Source of the DNA: JBBQED01 sp038320345 | GTDB lineage: Bacteria; Bacteroidota; Bacteroidia; AKYH767-A; OLB10 | DNA: 64,000 nt | Reading direction: 5' to 3' | Assembly (NCBI GenBank): GCA_038320345.1 | Contig: JBBQED010000013.1 | Location: 13,126-77,125, forward strand | Shown here: piece by piece, positions 54,349 to 62,794 of the stretch | How the letters are laid out: each line of letters begins with the position of its first letter | How positions within the stretch are numbered: position 1 is the stretch's first letter | Program-made: the position numbers and the translations under genes | Notes under the pieces: generated by a model | The model's input: the letters and a program-made list of their open reading frames with translations, nothing else | Told to the model about the DNA's origin: nothing | The model's database searches: none

Positions 54349-56160
54349 TTATTGTAATTCCAGTTTCTTCGACTGACGTTTACGCTCATTATCATCCAGA
54401 TAAATTTTACGCATACGCAATGATTTTGGAGTGATTTCTAGGTATTCATCTTTTTCGATGTATTCCATGGATTCTTCCAGAGAGAAACGCACTGCAGGAG
54501 CAATTCTTACGTTGTCATCAGATCCGGAAGCACGCATGTTCGTGAGTTTTTTTGGTTCACAAACATTGATCACCAAATCATCAGGACGAATATGCTGACC
54601 AATTAATTGTCCACCATAAACGGAGTCACCACCATCAATAAAGAAGTAACCACGATCCTGCATACGATCTAGTGAATAAGGAGTAGCTGATCCGCCTTCT
54701 TTAGCAAGTAAAACTCCTGAAATACGTCCCTGAATAGGACCTTTCCAAGGCTCAAATGTTTTGAAGCGGTGAGCCATTGTTGCACGACCTGCGGTTGCTG
54801 TGAGGATGCTGCTACGTAAACCGATCAATCCACGTGCAGGAATTTCAAATTCAATATGCTGAAGATCACCTTTAGGCTCCATCACTTTGAGTTCACCTTT
54901 TTTCTGAGTCACAAGTTCAATTACTTTACCTGCAACTTCTTCTGGAGTATCTACTGTTAGATGCTCGATAGGTTCAAGTTTAACACCATCAATTTCTTTA
55001 GTGATAACCTGAGGTTGACCCACCTGCAATTCGTAACCTTCGCGACGCATCGTTTCAATCAGAATCGATAAGTGAAGTACACCTCGTCCATACACCAAAT
55101 ACGAATCTGGAGAATCCGTTTCTTCAATACGCATTGCTAGATTTTTCTCTAACTCTTTGTATAAACGATCGCGCAAGTGACGAGAAGTAACAAAACGACC
55201 TTCTTTACCATAAAATGGAGAAGTGTTAATGGTGAAAAGCATACACATGGTAGGCTCATCAATATTAATTGTTGGTAAGGCTTCTGGATTTTCAAAATCA
55301 GCAACAGTATCACCAATATCGAAATCTTCAATACCAGTAACGGCGCAAAGATCTCCACATAATACTTCATCTGCTTTACGTCGACCTAAACCTTCGAATA
55401 CAAATAATTCTTTGATTCGTCCTTTCTTCATCGATCCATCTCTTTTCATCAAGGTAACTGGCTGATTTTCTTTCAGTGTACCACGACGAATCCTACCAAT
55501 TGCTATACGACCTACATAACTGGAAAAATCCAATGAAGTGATGAGCATTTGTGGAGTTCCTTCCACTTTTTCTGGTTCAGGGAAATATTCGATGATGGTA
55601 TCCAGCAATGCAGTGATATCCGTTGTTTGATTTCTCCAATCCGTACTCATCCATCCTTGTTTGGAAGAACCATATACCGTTGGGAAACCTAATTGTTTTT
55701 CAGTTGCATCCAAGTGAAAGAATAAGTCAAAAACTTTTTCATGAACTTCTTCAGGACGACAGTTTTCTTTATCTACTTTATTGATTACCAGAATAGCGGT
55801 TTTACCCATTTCCAATGCCTTGGACAATACAAAACGAGTTTGTGGCATAGGACCTTCAAAGGCATCTACTAACAGGAGAACTCCATCAGCCATATTCATC
55901 ACCCTTTCTACTTCGCCTCCAAAATCGGCGTGACCAGGAGTATCAATAATGTTGATCTTAGTGCCTTTATACATTACCGATACGTTTTTTGCAACGATGG
56001 TAATTCCTCTTTCACGTTCAAGGTCATTATTATCAAGAATCAGATCCCCGCTCTTTTCGTTATCACGGAAAATTTGGGTTTGATGCAGGATTTTGTCCAC
56101 CAGTGTGGTCTTACCATGATCGACGTGGGCGATGATGGCGATGTTTCGGATACTTTGCAT
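54349..56160 (-). CDS. typA: translational GTPase TypA/BipA
   Basis: A 603-residue ribosome-binding GTPase that helps 50S assembly and growth at low temperature or under stress. G motifs: AHVDHGKTTL (G1), RERGITI (G2), DTPGHADF (G3), NKVDKEN (G4). The GTPase domain is followed by an EF-G-like domain II (TSLDFSSYVGRIAIGRIRRG), domain III and V and the BipA-specific C-terminal domain (RMRKIYLDDNERKRQSKKLE). Length is normal. The nearest exact promoter element lies 150 bases upstream, suggesting a long leader; a terminator follows. Single gene. Confidence 0.96.
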   Translation of the reverse strand: MQSIRNIAIIAHVDHGKTTLVDKILHQTQIFRDNEKSGDLILDNNDLERERGITIVAKNVSVMYKGTKINIIDTPGHADFGGEVERVMNMADGVLLLVDAFEGPMPQTRFVLSKALEMGKTAILVINKVDKENCRPEEVHEKVFDLFFHLDATEKQLGFPTVYGSSKQGWMSTDWRNQTTDITALLDTIIEYFPEPEKVEGTPQMLITSLDFSSYVGRIAIGRIRRGTLKENQPVTLMKRDGSMKKGRIKELFVFEGLGRRKADEVLCGDLCAVTGIEDFDIGDTVADFENPEALPTINIDEPTMCMLFTINTSPFYGKEGRFVTSRHLRDRLYKELEKNLAMRIEETDSPDSYLVYGRGVLHLSILIETMRREGYELQVGQPQVITKEIDGVKLEPIEHLTVDTPEEVAGKVIELVTQKKGELKVMEPKGDLQHIEFEIPARGLIGLRSSILTATAGRATMAHRFKTFEPWKGPIQGRISGVLLAKEGGSATPYSLDRMQDRGYFFIDGGDSVYGGQLIGQHIRPDDLVINVCEPKKLTNMRASGSDDNVRIAPAVRFSLEESMEYIEKDEYLEITPKSLRMRKIYLDDNERKRQSKKLELQ

Positions 56161-56310
56161 GTAGATATTAAGGAAATATTATACTTAAACTATTTCTTTT
56201 TTCAAGATGAAGGCCCAGACTATTGTTTTTGGAGTGAACCAGAGATCGTTTTCTGCCTGAACTTTTTACTTAAGCGACTGATTTACAATTAAACCGCAAT
56301 TTGGGGACTG

Positions 56311-56318
56311 CAAAGATA
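56311..56318 (-). promoter_or_regulatory. -7 element TATCTTTG upstream of typA
   Basis: Exact TAnnTTTG match 150 bases before the ATG. If used, the leader is about 146 bases, the longest in the window. Confidence 0.45.
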
Positions 56319-56443
56319 CGAAATTTCCCGAAGTAATTGACGCTGAACGATTTATTAACCTGACCATAAAATGACAAAAGCCTGAAAACCAATCCCTCCT
56401 TTTTTTGTTTATCTATCAAACTAAAACCTTAAACATTTTAAAG

Positions 56444-57127
56444 ATGAACAAAATTTCAAGAAAATTAATGAGCCTTGTGGCTATTACAATGGTGCTTTCA
56501 TTTACAATGTCTTCTTGTAAAAAAGATAGTACTGATTCAAACGCTAAAGTACTGGTAGTTCATGCTTCACCAGATGCTCCAGGTGTTGACCTATTAGTGG
56601 ATAATACGAAAGTAAATTCTGCAGCGCTTAATTATCCTACCAATACTGGATACTTGACCGTAAAAGCTGGAACACGTAATATTAAAGTAAATGCTGCGGG
56701 AACTTCAACATCGGTAATTAACGCAGATATTCCGTTCACCAAGGACAAGAATTATTCATTATTTGCAATTGATAGTTTAAGTGTTATTTCAGCTTTATTG
56801 TTGGAAGATGATCTAACTGCCCCAGCATCAGGAAAAGCGCATGTTCGTTTTGTGCATTTGTCACCTGACGCGCCAGCAGTAGATGTAGCCCTTGCAGGAG
56901 GTGCAGTATTATTCGGTGCTTATGAATTTGAAGATGCTTCAGCATTTACTCCATTGGATGCTGGTACTTATAATCTTGAAGTTCGTGTAGCTGGTACTTC
57001 AACTGTGGTATTGCCTTTACCAGGCATTGTTTTAACTTCTGGGAAAATATATACAGTTTTTGCTAAAGGTTTTCTTGGCGGAACAGGTGCTCAGGCTTTA
57101 GGTGCTGAAATTATCATCAATAAATAA
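56444..57127 (+). CDS. DUF4397 lipoprotein
   Basis: A 227-residue lipoprotein (lipobox SSC, followed by KKDS) with two DUF4397 repeats: VLVVHASPDAPGVDLLVDNT with LNYPTNTGYLTVKAGTRNI, and VRFVHLSPDAPAVDVALAGG with YEFEDASAFTPLDAGTYNL. The HxSPDAP motif is the family mark. It is a surface or periplasmic beta-sandwich of unknown role. I start at ATG 56444; the TTG 13 codons upstream lies in T-rich leader. It ends with its own terminator. Confidence 0.9.
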   Translation: MNKISRKLMSLVAITMVLSFTMSSCKKDSTDSNAKVLVVHASPDAPGVDLLVDNTKVNSAALNYPTNTGYLTVKAGTRNIKVNAAGTSTSVINADIPFTKDKNYSLFAIDSLSVISALLLEDDLTAPASGKAHVRFVHLSPDAPAVDVALAGGAVLFGAYEFEDASAFTPLDAGTYNLEVRVAGTSTVVLPLPGIVLTSGKIYTVFAKGFLGGTGAQALGAEIIINK

Positions 57128-57165
57128 GCATATTCGAATTCGAATAATTTAATTAGAGTCTTTCA

Positions 57166-57199
57166 ACAATCCTCCGTTCATTAACGGAGGATTGTTTTT
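57166..57199 (+). terminator. terminator after the DUF4397 gene
   Basis: ACAATCCTCCGTT pairs with AACGGAGGATTGT (13 perfect pairs, loop CATT) followed by TTTT. Its end overlaps the stop codon of the convergent FAD gene. Confidence 0.9.
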
Positions 57200-58574
57200 A
57201 TGCAACAAGTTTTGTAGCGAGCTCTTTTGCTTGTATTCTGATTTCCGGTACGGCAGTACATTCCCATAAAACGCCTCTCAAACCTGGACCCATTGTCCAT
57301 ACATTTTTTGTGATGGCTCCGTCTTTATTTTTTAATCGCCCGTCTGGTAAAGCATCAAACCCAAGACTCAATTCACAGGGTCTAATTAATCCTCGAATTG
57401 CAAGATTCCGTAAAAGTGTATTTCCTGATTTCAAGAAGTTGCCTTCAGGTCCTGTACAATTAATTATTTTTTGAACGTGAACGGTTTGCAAATTATTTTC
57501 ACCTCTTAGGCGCAATTCAACTTTCAATAAGGGATCGCTAGTATCGATGTTTTCTAATTCTCCCGATAATAATTTCACTCGGTCATTGCTGATTTCATTT
57601 TCAATAATGGTATAAACTTCACTTGGTAAACGGTGACGTAGTTTCGACCATTTATGATTGATGTGTCGCAAAAAACGGGATCGTTCCGGAGTGCTTAAAC
57701 CCTGCCAGATTCGTTGGGTATGAGGTCGTAAATCTTCCAGTACAGGTTCATGCCAATTTCCACTTGCATAAGCCTGTCGTATTCTTAGTTTTACTTGATG
57801 ATACAATGTTTGTAAATCAGCAGCTGGCTCAAAGTGCGAAACAGTATGATGTGTTTCACGGGTTACTGGATGTTTCATCGGAAGCTGTCCGTGCCGAGAT
57901 AAAACAAAAACTGGAGCTGTAATTTTTTTTGAAATCAGTGATATCATCGTATCGGCCATCGTTAAACTAGATCCCAGAATAAGCACCGACTGATTTGAAT
58001 CAAGATTTTCTAAAATCCCTTTTTCCCAAGGATTAACGGCAATGCGATGATCTGCTGCTAAATTTTGTTTTCCAGGTAAACTTATTGGTGGATTATTTCC
58101 CGTGCATAGAATTACTTTTTCTGTGGTAAATGGTGTTCCACTTTTTAGAAGAACAGTGTACTCGTTATCGTTAGTTTCAAGGTCGAGGACTTCATCCCAG
58201 ATAAATGTTACTTTAATTTTTTCATGATGCTGTTGAAGATGCTCTTGCAGTAATTCTTCTAGATAATTTCCGTAGATTTTACGAGGAATAAATTGTTCTG
58301 ATAAATCTGCACGATGATATCCTTCAAGTTCAGAATTTTTTTCTATCCACTTCACAAAGTGCAAGGGATCATCTGGAAAAGCACTCATCCGTCCAGCCCT
58401 AACATTGAGCAAATGATTGATATTGTCGGTGCTGTATGCAATTCCTCTTACCGTGGGGAAGCCTGAATTTACTAACGTTACTTTTAAGGGGTTTACTGCC
58501 TGACGAATAAGCTGAATTAAAAGCAATGTACCACTGCAGCCTCCTCCAATTATGGTGATATGATTAGCATTCAT
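57198..58574 (-). CDS. FAD/NAD(P)-binding oxidoreductase-like protein
   Basis: A 458-residue flavoprotein-like protein. N-terminal dinucleotide loop ITIIGGGCSGTLLLIQLIR (the GxGxxG loop being GGGCSG), then GFPTVRGIAYSTDNINHLLN and RAGRMSAFPDDPLHFVKWIE, a pattern of the NAD_binding_9/HI0933-like group, with a second nucleotide motif SVLILGSSLTMADTM near 190-205. The end WTMGPGLRGVLWECTAVPEI fits the same group. The reaction is not known. It lies 143 bases downstream of the Rrf2 regulator on the same strand. Confidence 0.85.
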   Translation of the reverse strand: MNANHITIIGGGCSGTLLLIQLIRQAVNPLKVTLVNSGFPTVRGIAYSTDNINHLLNVRAGRMSAFPDDPLHFVKWIEKNSELEGYHRADLSEQFIPRKIYGNYLEELLQEHLQQHHEKIKVTFIWDEVLDLETNDNEYTVLLKSGTPFTTEKVILCTGNNPPISLPGKQNLAADHRIAVNPWEKGILENLDSNQSVLILGSSLTMADTMISLISKKITAPVFVLSRHGQLPMKHPVTRETHHTVSHFEPAADLQTLYHQVKLRIRQAYASGNWHEPVLEDLRPHTQRIWQGLSTPERSRFLRHINHKWSKLRHRLPSEVYTIIENEISNDRVKLLSGELENIDTSDPLLKVELRLRGENNLQTVHVQKIINCTGPEGNFLKSGNTLLRNLAIRGLIRPCELSLGFDALPDGRLKNKDGAITKNVWTMGPGLRGVLWECTAVPEIRIQAKELATKLVA

Positions 58575-58717
58575 GAAATAACCTGTTTTCTAATTACGTA
58601 AACTTTGAATGGAGTACTGGTTGAAGTCTTCAATTGATAAAATCTATAGAAATAGTAGATTAATCACACAAATCTACAATATAGCAGGTGCCTTGTCAAG
58701 GGATTTTGAATTTTATT

Positions 58718-59185
58718 TTACTGGAGTTTCGACGAATTAGTCTTTTTTCGGGTTCCTTTACTAAGCTTCTTCTCTCTCCTCAGTACTTCCGCAAGCGTAA
58801 CATTATCGAGAATTTTGTTGGTGGCCTCTCTGAGTTCTGCCATTACATTCCTCAACCCGCAAGTAGCTTCATCAATGCACTCTTCGCAAGGTGTATAATA
58901 TTTGAAAGAAACACATGGGACCAGCGCAATGGCTCCGTCCATAAGTCGAATGATATGCCCGAGTTTAATTTCTTCAGTGGTTAACTGAAGCATATATCCC
59001 CCGTTTTTCCCCATTTTACTTCTAAGCACTCCGTCTTTTTTCAATTCCAGTAAAATGACTTCCAAAAATTTTCTGGGTATATGCTGCTCTCTGGCAATTT
59101 CTGCAATAAGGAGGGGCTCGTCTCCACCTTTTCCAGCAATGTATTCCAGGGCTTTTAATGCGTATTTGGCTTTTTTAGAAAGCAT
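58718..59185 (-). CDS. Rrf2 family transcriptional regulator with cysteine cluster
   Basis: A 155-residue regulator: winged-helix N-terminal part (MLSKKAKYALKALEYIAGKG, IPRKFLEVILLELKKDGVLR, GKNGGYML) and dimer helix. The region around VPCVSFKYYTPCEECIDEATC holds Cys91, Cys100, Cys103 and Cys109. Rrf2 proteins with three such cysteines (IscR, NsrR, RirA, CymR-like) bind an iron-sulfur cluster or sense thiol state; here a fourth is present. The C-terminus is a Lys-rich tail. The downstream FAD gene is a likely target. Confidence 0.9.
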   Translation of the reverse strand: MLSKKAKYALKALEYIAGKGGDEPLLIAEIAREQHIPRKFLEVILLELKKDGVLRSKMGKNGGYMLQLTTEEIKLGHIIRLMDGAIALVPCVSFKYYTPCEECIDEATCGLRNVMAELREATNKILDNVTLAEVLRREKKLSKGTRKKTNSSKLQ

Positions 59186-59190
59186 GGTTG

Positions 59191-59198
59191 CAAAGTAA
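59191..59198 (-). promoter_or_regulatory. -7-like element TTACTTTG before the Rrf2 gene
   Basis: Seven of eight bases of TAnnTTTG, ending five bases before the ATG. Predicted leader about one base. Confidence 0.4.
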
Positions 59199-59310
59199 CA
59201 CGAATTTCACAGCTAAAAAAATGATTCGATCTTAATTCTTTAAGATTTAGAAATCACTAACAATCATTACAGCTGAAATAATTAATTGAATGAATAAAAT
59301 TTTCGACTGA

Positions 59311-59664
59311 TCATCCATGATAAACTCTCGATGCAATGATTTTACCATTATTAATTTCTAGCACTTCTGCGACATTTATAATTACTTCTCCAGGAACAAT
59401 TCTCGTGTATTCCATAAATACGCGATCATGATTAGCCGTAATCGTTTGTTGTTGATAATGTAATTCCGGAATTCGTTGAAATGCGTCTTTCCACCAACTT
59501 CGTAATGCTTCCTTGCCTTTTATTAATCCGTCTGTTTCGGGCATTCTGATTTTTAGTTTCGGACTAAAATGAATGGCATTTTCATCATATAAAAAGAGCA
59601 ATGCTTCCAGATCATGATCATTAAATGCTTGCAGCCATTTTACGGCAATGTGCTCGTTGTCCAT
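59311..59664 (-). CDS. nuclear transport factor 2-fold protein (SnoaL-like)
   Basis: A 117-residue small cytosolic protein of the NTF2-like fold: EHIAVKWLQAFNDHDLEALL, FLYDENAIHFSPK, GKEALRSWWKDAFQRIPE and a closing sheet (VFMEYTRIVPGEVIINVAEV). This SnoaL/DUF4440 group includes isomerases, hydratases and many of unknown role. It lies 29 bases downstream of the SRPBCC gene and is probably co-transcribed with it. Confidence 0.85.
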   Translation of the reverse strand: MDNEHIAVKWLQAFNDHDLEALLFLYDENAIHFSPKLKIRMPETDGLIKGKEALRSWWKDAFQRIPELHYQQQTITANHDRVFMEYTRIVPGEVIINVAEVLEINNGKIIASRVYHG

Positions 59665-59693
59665 AAATATTTTCAGATTGGTTTTGGGCAGAA

Positions 59694-60143
59694 TTATAAT
59701 TTTTCTGCGCTAATTCGTTCTACGATTGATTTAATACTTCCAAGAAATCCTTTCATTCCGTTGGCCGAATGCGCTTGCGCTTCTTCACTGGCAAAGCCGA
59801 TTTGTGTCCACGTAAATGCAGTGTTTCCGTTTTCTTTTTCTGCGATCGAATAAATTACTAGATTGTAATTTTCTGGCTTATCTTCAAGTCCGGAGAACCC
59901 ACTCCAGTAACTGTATTTTATGAGTTTGTTTTTTATATTTTCTAGAATTACGCCTTTATCTTTATAAGATTTACCTTCCCATTCTCCCTGAAAAACGATC
60001 TCACTTCCTGGTTTCCAATCGGTAACCGTGTTTGTACCGTAAAGGTATTCTTTGATAAGGTCAGGATTAGTAAGTACTTCCCAAATTTGAGCGGGATCAG
60101 CATTTATAAGTACGGTTTCAGAAACAGTTAATTCGTGATTCAT
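59694..60143 (-). CDS. SRPBCC (AHSA1-like) domain protein
   Basis: A 149-residue START-like hydrophobic-pocket protein: SETVLINADPAQIWEVLTNP, then DWKPGSEIVFQGEW and the closing helix HSANGMKGFLGSIKSIVERI. The AHSA1/COG3832 group is involved in lipid or Hsp90-type binding in other organisms; in bacteria mostly uncharacterised. First gene of a two-gene unit with the NTF2-like protein. Confidence 0.85.
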   Translation of the reverse strand: MNHELTVSETVLINADPAQIWEVLTNPDLIKEYLYGTNTVTDWKPGSEIVFQGEWEGKSYKDKGVILENIKNKLIKYSYWSGFSGLEDKPENYNLVIYSIAEKENGNTAFTWTQIGFASEEAQAHSANGMKGFLGSIKSIVERISAEKL

Positions 60144-60206
60144 AGCTGGTTATTTTTTTAAAACGTGGAGCTGAATTTATTGATAATAGAGTCAGCATTC
60201 ATTAAT

Positions 60207-61025
60207 TTATTTTTTATTTTGGATCAATAGCTTTTCAATTTCGGTAAATTTTAAGCGTTGCGCAATATGGATAGCATCCTCACCACTTACTTTTTCTTTC
60301 ATCGTTACAGAAGCTCCGTGATCAAGTAGAAGTTGCACAAATGCTATTTGATTATACTTGACCGCCCAGTTTAAAGCTGTATTTTTTTGGAGATCCGTTT
60401 TGTTGACGAGCGCACCTTTGTCAAGTAAAAGTTTTCCAATCTCCATATTTCCGCTTCGTACAGCTTCCATTAATGGGGAAGTATGAAACCTGTTTTTATT
60501 TACTTCATTTACATCCGATCCATGTTCAATCAGTAGTTCTGCAGTTCTGAAAAATCCCCATCTGCTGGCAACAGTTAACGGATAAAATCCTGAACAATGC
60601 ATTAGCGAAGGATTAGCTTTCAAACTCAATACTTTCTCCAGCAAAAAAGTATCATTGTCCAATACTGCTCTCATGATGAGTCTAGAAGTGACAGAAACTT
60701 GTGGATCTTGATTTACAATCGTGTATTGATTACTGCATTTGGAATTATAGTAATCAACGAGCCTAATGAAAGCTTCTTTTTTATTTTGCTCGATGGCAAC
60801 ATCTAATGCAGATGCTCCATCTGTCCCTCTGAAATCGCAAATAATTGAATCACTTTGCAAAAGTTTATTCAGCATATCAACATCACCTTCAGCAGCAGCA
60901 TCTATGACGTATTGATTAATACTTTGCCCGAAACTAGATCCGGATATCAAAAGAAAGCATAGCACAAAAATAGAGGATCGGAATTTAGAACGACTTCCGA
61001 AAAAGAGGTGTGGTTGAAAGTACAT
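60207..61025 (-). CDS. exported ankyrin-repeat protein
   Basis: A 272-residue protein with a signal peptide (SSIFVLCFLLISGSSFGQ) and about five ankyrin repeats: DGASALDVAIEQNKKEAFIR, GFYPLTVASRWGFFRTAELL, TSPLMEAVRSGNMEIGKLLL, NTALNWAVKYNQIAFVQLLL and EDAIHIAQRLKFTEIEKLL. Such repeats bind partner proteins; periplasmic ankyrin proteins sometimes act as immunity or anchoring factors, but no partner is visible. A full promoter (TTTG-N20-TAGATTTG) ends seven bases before the ATG. Confidence 0.88.
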   Translation of the reverse strand: MYFQPHLFFGSRSKFRSSIFVLCFLLISGSSFGQSINQYVIDAAAEGDVDMLNKLLQSDSIICDFRGTDGASALDVAIEQNKKEAFIRLVDYYNSKCSNQYTIVNQDPQVSVTSRLIMRAVLDNDTFLLEKVLSLKANPSLMHCSGFYPLTVASRWGFFRTAELLIEHGSDVNEVNKNRFHTSPLMEAVRSGNMEIGKLLLDKGALVNKTDLQKNTALNWAVKYNQIAFVQLLLDHGASVTMKEKVSGEDAIHIAQRLKFTEIEKLLIQNKK

Positions 61026-61032
61026 AACTTTC

Positions 61033-61064
61033 CAAATCTAAGATTATTTTCAGTACGAATCAAA
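61033..61064 (-). promoter_or_regulatory. promoter TTTG-N20-TAGATTTG of the ankyrin gene
   Basis: Both Bacteroidota elements present. The -7 G is followed by GAAAGTT and the ATG, so the predicted leader is about three bases. Confidence 0.72.
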
Positions 61065-61206
61065 TGCTAAAATATTCCTTACTAAGATAAATGCAAAAGA
61101 AAAGTATTCCTCTACCTTTCTTAACTTCAGTAGGAGGTAGAATAGTAATTCAAGAAACTTATAAGACCTTTTACCTTAAAATCTATTTTTAAAAATGCAC
61201 TGGTGA

Positions 61207-61428
61207 TTAAGATCTTTTTTTAACGAACTCCGTTTTTAAGACCATCATTGTTCCTTCTACTTTGCCTTCAATCTCTTGAGGACTGTTCGTTAGTTTGATG
61301 TTTTTAATAACGGTACCGATTTTCAAAGTGCTTGAACTTCCTTTTACTTTGAGACTTTTTATGAGATGAACAGTATCTCCGTCTACTAATAGTGCACCGT
61401 TGCTGTCTTTGGTTTCCATGCTGCTCAT
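61207..61428 (-). CDS. PhnA/YjdM-like short protein
   Basis: A 73-residue protein matching the C-terminal SH3-like half of the PhnA/YjdM family (annotated as alkylphosphonate utilization protein): DSNGALLVDGDTVHLIKSLK, VKGSSSTLKIGTVIKNIKL, EGTMMVLKTEFVKK. The N-terminal zinc ribbon of E. coli YjdM is absent. The name does not prove a role in phosphonate use; no phn gene is near. Short form is seen as a full gene because a start codon immediately precedes the domain. Confidence 0.82.
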   Translation of the reverse strand: MSSMETKDSNGALLVDGDTVHLIKSLKVKGSSSTLKIGTVIKNIKLTNSPQEIEGKVEGTMMVLKTEFVKKRS

Positions 61429-61822
61429 TAAAGTTGTATGTAACTCTTTGTATGTTAGTTATTTATTCTGGATGATCGAGATATCCTCATGGATACTTAG
61501 AAAGCTGAGAAACTTCAAGTTCAAAAATACATAAAAAGCAGTTTGCCATGAAGTGATAAAAGTCAGTAAAATGTGTTTATATATAACTCCATTAATATAT
61601 ATAATTAAAATTTAATCTGTTTACCTACTATTTTTATCTTTTAAGACATACTTAATATGCAAGTGGAAGTTGGTGTTATAGTATTAATTACCATTTCTGT
61701 TATAAGATAGTTCGAAAAGGGAAAAATAGCGCACCATCGGAGAGGATTAATTTATAATTTCAATATGAAGAATCATCTCAGCTACTTTAGTTGATTCTGT
61801 ATCTTTGCAGCAAATTTAAGTT
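61429..61822. other. 394-base divergent intergenic region before lpxD
   Basis: Contains an AT-only dyad (TTATATATA / TATATATAA near 61576-61604) and the lpxD promoter element at its end. No small gene or hairpin of note. Confidence 0.45.
61800..61807 (+). promoter_or_regulatory. -7 element TATCTTTG of lpxD
   Basis: Exact TAnnTTTG match ending 15 bases before the lpxD ATG; predicted leader about 11 bases. Confidence 0.6.
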
Positions 61823-62752
61823 ATGAAACTCTCTTCCCCGATTGCCCTAAATGAATTGGCCTCAATGGTTTCCGCACGTGTTTTGGGTGATGGATCTAAA
61901 TTAGTTACTGGTATAAATGAAATTCATAGGGTGGAAGCGGGTGATCTTACCTTTGTTGACCATCCTAAGTATTACGATAAGGCATTGCAATCTGCCGCCA
62001 CCTTTGTGATCATTAATAGGGAAGTGGAAATTCCTGAAGGCAAAGCACTCTTATTTTCCGATGATCCTTTTCGGGATTATGTTTTCCTGACTAGGAATTT
62101 CATGCCTTTCGTACCCGCCAATTCGGCCATCGACTCTACTGTTATAATTGGCACTGGAACGGTCATTCAACCTAATGTAAGTATCGGACCACATTCAGTC
62201 ATTGGGAAAAATTGTGTTATTCATAGTGGGGTAGTGATTTATGATCATACGGTAATTGGGGACAATGTGATTATCCATGCTAATGCCGTTTTAGGTGCTG
62301 ATGCATTTTACTTTAAACGCCGCCCTGATTTCTATGATAAGATGCATTCTTGTGGCCGTGTAATTATTCATGATGATGTTGAAATTGGCGCCTGCACAAC
62401 GATCGATCGGGGAGTGTCGTACGATACAACGGTTGGCAAAGGCACTAAATTCGACAATCATGTGCATGTTGGACATGATACCATCATAGGAAAAAATTGC
62501 CTTTTTGCGGCTTATGTAGCCATTGCAGGCTGTGTCAATATCGAAGATGAAGTTATTTTATGGGGCCAAGTAGGCTGTCAGAAAGACTTAACTATAGGGA
62601 AAGGAGCTGTTGTATTGGCGCAATCGGGTATTGCTAAGGCTCTGCCGGGAGGGAAAACATATTTTGGAAGTCCTGCGGTAGAAGCCCGCGAAAAAATGAA
62701 AGAACTTGCATACATCAAGAGAATTCCTGAACTTGTTGAAAAGTTGAAATAA
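61823..62752 (+). CDS. lpxD: UDP-3-O-acylglucosamine N-acyltransferase (LpxD-like)
   Basis: A 309-residue left-handed beta-helix enzyme adding the second acyl chain in lipid A synthesis. The N-terminal uridine-binding domain (VTGINEIHRVEAGDLTFVDH, PKYYDKAL, KALLFSDDPFRDYV) is followed by hexapeptide repeats and the catalytic His stretch DNHVHVGHDTIIGKN. The C-terminal end SPAVEAREKMKELAYIKRIP fits LpxD of Bacteroidota, which often have two copies; this could be the shorter second copy. It shares its direction with the phosphatase gene 42 bases downstream. Confidence 0.92.
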   Translation: MKLSSPIALNELASMVSARVLGDGSKLVTGINEIHRVEAGDLTFVDHPKYYDKALQSAATFVIINREVEIPEGKALLFSDDPFRDYVFLTRNFMPFVPANSAIDSTVIIGTGTVIQPNVSIGPHSVIGKNCVIHSGVVIYDHTVIGDNVIIHANAVLGADAFYFKRRPDFYDKMHSCGRVIIHDDVEIGACTTIDRGVSYDTTVGKGTKFDNHVHVGHDTIIGKNCLFAAYVAIAGCVNIEDEVILWGQVGCQKDLTIGKGAVVLAQSGIAKALPGGKTYFGSPAVEAREKMKELAYIKRIPELVEKLK

Positions 62753-62794
62753 AAGCCGGCTAAAAGCCAGTTACTATACTTTAGTTTCGTAATC

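Noticed and set aside
61207..61428. Claim that the cell uses phosphonates
   Set aside because: The family name is historical and no phn genes are present.
61576..61604. AT-only inverted repeat near lpxD as a regulatory operator
   Set aside because: TTATATATA/TATATATAA is expected by chance in such AT-rich sequence.
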